A stretch of DNA of 64,000 nucleotides from NCBI RefSeq assembly GCF_013396335.1, contig NZ_JABWSY010000003.1:284880-348879 (forward strand), in the 5' to 3' direction. The notes under the pieces were generated by a model. It searched no databases. It was not told the DNA's origin and saw nothing but the letters and a program-made list of their open reading frames with translations. Origin of the DNA: Bacillus sp. EB106-08-02-XG196 (GTDB lineage: Bacteria; Bacillota; Bacilli; Bacillales; Cytobacillaceae). This document shows positions 61,760 through 64,000 of this stretch, piece after piece; position 1 is the first letter of the stretch, and each line of letters opens with the position of its first letter. The position numbers and the translations under genes were made by a program.

Positions 61760-63766
61760 CTAAGCAACTGTCCTTTGCGGTATACTAGATTTTGAACCTT
61801 TAAATCTTTCCCTAGCTAAAGTAAAAAATTTTGAAATGATTATTAGAGATAAAAATACAATAAGTGCTGCTACCTGGGCAGGGGATTGTTGATCCGTATT
61901 GGTCTCAAAGGACTTTGCGCTCTCGCCAATTGTATTGTTTGCACTTACGATATACGAATATGTGCCGCCAATATGGTGTTTAGCACTTTTATCCAGAAAG
62001 GTTGGCGACGTTAGATTTTCTGCGATAGGCGTGTAATCACTGCTCACTCCAAATCCATTAATCTCCTTCCGGTAGACTGTATAGGAGGTCGCACCAAATG
62101 ACGGATTCCAGGCAAGTGAAACTGAATCTTTACTATTTCTGTTTGCCATCATTCCACTTGGTTTGGCAGGAGCAGTTGTTACTTCAGTATGAAAGGAATA
62201 GGTGCCGACCTGAGTTTCCTTGCCGCCTGACAGAGATGAGACCTTCCAGTAGTAACGTGTATCCTTATCAAATTCCTTTACATTAACAGTTGGGATAGAA
62301 ACAGTTTGATCAAAGATAATATTTTTCATGCTTGAATCTGTTGCCATTTGTACATGATAACTTTCCGCACCGGATTGGGCGCCCCATTTGAACGTCACAT
62401 TGGTAGGATTAACATCAATTGCACCGCTTTTCGGTGAAACAATTAGGGATGAAGCCGGAACTACGTGAATCATACTAGAAGCATGCGTTGGAAGGTTTGC
62501 TGTAAAACCTTTTTCCATGCTTCCTAAATCCTGATGGCTCCACAAATCACGTACGAAAGCTGAGCCCGCAATCCCTAAATCTTCCCATTTGACGCTTATA
62601 TCTTGTGTTGAAGAGCCGGTATTAAAGAGTGCTATATTATACGAACCGTCTGGAAGGGTTTGATAGAATACTTGAGAGTCAGTTTTTTTGTATAAACGTT
62701 TTCCTGCTGCACCACTTTGGTTTACTCCAATTATCTCGTCATTTGTTAAAAGATAAACACCGTAATCATCCAGCTTTGTCAGGTCATTTCCTATTACGAA
62801 CTGAGATGCTGCAATTGCCCATAGTGATACGTAAGAACGTTTTTCATCATTCGTAATACCATCCTTACTACCGTTCGCGACATTTAATGAATCAAAGTCA
62901 TTCCAGCCGCCTGGCTGAGCATGTTGCTGCCATTCTGCGGCATCATCAAATCTTCTCGATATCTTTTCCCAAGAGACAAGGTTAGGCGTCCCATAGGCTT
63001 CTACATCATGATCGGTCCGCCAACCATTAGATAAGCTTTGCCAAGTATCAATGTGTTTGATATCGAGGTTATTAGACAACTCCACATGGATAGGTCTGCC
63101 GGTTTTCTTCAGTGCCTTTGCCCATGCCTCTACATCTGCGATATCCTGATTTCGAACACCGTCAATTTTAAGGTAATCTATCCCATAGGAAGCAAACAGC
63201 CTAGCCCAAGAATCAATATATTCCTGCGCCCCGGGCTTTGAATAATCAATGGCATACATTTTTTCAAAATTAAAATTTTTCTTTTCGCCTTTGCTATGAT
63301 CCACAATATCTTTTGCATGGTAATGTGTTCCTTCAATCGGGGTATTTTGATCGACCGCTGCTTTTGGAATACCAAGGGTAACGTAGTGGCCGAACTTCAA
63401 CCCTTTATTATGGATATAGTCCCCAAGTGCTTTCATACCATTTGGGAATTTCTTAGGGTCTACCGCCCACCTGCCATATTCATCAACGGTAGTCCTCCAA
63501 TCCAACATATAATAATCATCAAGGTTTACATATTGATACCCATGGGATTTAAACTTCGCTGCCAAAACATCAGCGGCCGCTTTGATCTTTTCTTCTGTTG
63601 GCTTTCTACGAATCGAACTCCAGCTGCTCCAGCCCATAAAAGGACGATCTGCCAGCTCATTATAGGAGGATGCACTCACTTCATGTGGAGTTATAATAGA
63701 AACGGTAAAAATACCAGTTAACAGTATGGAGAAGGAAACAATAGTCGAGATTATTTTTTTCAGCAT
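61760..63766 (-). CDS. Secreted GH27 alpha-galactosidase, membrane-anchored at C-terminus
   Basis: Exported glycosidase of 668 residues. Signal peptide to about residue 32 (HEVSAS). Catalytic domain: RPFMGWSSW, YQYVNLDDYY, GIDYLKIDGV with the nucleophile Asp and NGWRTDHDVE with the acid/base. A beta-sandwich, an FN3-like domain with SYHVQMATDS and a further FN3 follow. Near residue 630 a hydrophobic segment (VAALIVFLSLIIISKFF) and basic tail could anchor it in the membrane, without LPXTG. Acts on alpha-galactosides, or beta-L-arabinopyranosides as some members do. AGGAGG before ATG. Confidence 0.88.
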   Translation of the reverse strand: MLKKIISTIVSFSILLTGIFTVSIITPHEVSASSYNELADRPFMGWSSWSSIRRKPTEEKIKAAADVLAAKFKSHGYQYVNLDDYYMLDWRTTVDEYGRWAVDPKKFPNGMKALGDYIHNKGLKFGHYVTLGIPKAAVDQNTPIEGTHYHAKDIVDHSKGEKKNFNFEKMYAIDYSKPGAQEYIDSWARLFASYGIDYLKIDGVRNQDIADVEAWAKALKKTGRPIHVELSNNLDIKHIDTWQSLSNGWRTDHDVEAYGTPNLVSWEKISRRFDDAAEWQQHAQPGGWNDFDSLNVANGSKDGITNDEKRSYVSLWAIAASQFVIGNDLTKLDDYGVYLLTNDEIIGVNQSGAAGKRLYKKTDSQVFYQTLPDGSYNIALFNTGSSTQDISVKWEDLGIAGSAFVRDLWSHQDLGSMEKGFTANLPTHASSMIHVVPASSLIVSPKSGAIDVNPTNVTFKWGAQSGAESYHVQMATDSSMKNIIFDQTVSIPTVNVKEFDKDTRYYWKVSSLSGGKETQVGTYSFHTEVTTAPAKPSGMMANRNSKDSVSLAWNPSFGATSYTVYRKEINGFGVSSDYTPIAENLTSPTFLDKSAKHHIGGTYSYIVSANNTIGESAKSFETNTDQQSPAQVAALIVFLSLIIISKFFTLARERFKGSKSSIPQRTVA

Positions 63767-63910
63767 AAATGCCTCCTCAAAGTAGTATGAACCTTTAAAA
63801 CTATAAATTAAGTCATTAGTACTATATTAATATAGAAAACTCTAAATATTAATGAGTAATATGTTCCAACTGCATTACACAATTTTTAGGATCACACAAA
63901 CTCCCAATAA

Positions 63911-63930
63911 AAAAAGTGCCAGGCACCATA
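63911..63930. repeat. Short REP-like palindrome
   Basis: GTGCCAGGCAC (63916-63926), a perfect odd palindrome next to a run of A, shares the GGCACC core with the element at 35332. The rest of 63767-64000 is AT-rich upstream sequence of the GH27 gene with no supported gene. Confidence 0.45.
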
Positions 63931-64000
63931 GCCATCAAGCTAAGCGAATAACTTTCAATTTTACCAAAATGGACCTATTCTTTCTTTGAAACCTAAAGAA

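Overview
The window looks like chromosomal DNA from a low-GC, Gram-positive, spore-former-like member of the Bacillaceae (Bacillus/Neobacillus type). The support is strong AGGAGG ribosome-binding sites, frequent GTG/TTG starts, cre-type catabolite sites, sigma-A promoters with 17-base spacers, T-tailed terminators, and families such as YesL/DUF624, RocB, GlgD and CitA/CitB-type two-component systems. No tRNA, rRNA, CRISPR array, prophage or intact insertion sequence was seen. The genus is an inference.

Layout. 0-16.4 kb is a pectin-utilisation locus: a divergent pair of sugar ABC permeases, a YesL-like protein, a binding lipoprotein, intracellular GH105, GH28, esterase, pectinesterase and GH43 enzymes, and two large secreted enzymes (a GH28 with FN3 domains and a PL1 pectate lyase). 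16.5-27.4 kb is a carboxylate-uptake region: a TctCBA transporter, two CitA/CitB-type two-component systems in tandem, a CitM-type citrate transporter, a 48-residue microprotein and an AEC carrier. 27.4-32.0 kb is a small aromatic meta-cleavage module (AAHS-type MFS, DmpE-like hydratase, DmpH-like decarboxylase, 4-oxalocrotonate tautomerase, IclR regulator). 32.1-37.0 kb is a guanidino/arginine module (two DDAH-family hydrolases, an APC permease, RocB). 37-45 kb is mixed: 3-methyladenine glycosylase, hemerythrin, AEC carrier, an MFS transporter behind a PyrR-type attenuator, an HMGL-type aldolase, then a sigma-54 promoter, a second copy of the microprotein and a c-di-AMP riboswitch before an amino-acid permease. 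45.3-50.8 kb is glgBCDA. 50.9-57.8 kb holds metE and a class I ribonucleotide reductase operon, divergently arranged, each behind its own cobalamin riboswitch. 57.9-64 kb holds a phosphoesterase, DUF2935, an ADP-ribosyltransferase-like protein, small unknowns, a UDG-family protein and a secreted GH27 alpha-galactosidase.

How the parts work together. Pectin is cut outside by the secreted lyase and polygalacturonase, imported by the ABC system, then de-esterified and hydrolysed inside. The carboxylate transporters appear to be controlled by the adjacent sensor pairs: a 22-base site is shared almost perfectly by the tctC and citM promoters, 116 bases before each start codon. When vitamin B12 is available the two riboswitches should shut off both MetE and the class I reductase, which implies B12-dependent counterparts elsewhere in the genome. 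The most unusual items are the shared 22-base site, the microprotein pair and its sigma-54 enhancer repeats, the PyrR-like leader on a non-pyrimidine gene, and the NrdR-plus-cobalamin double control of the reductase.
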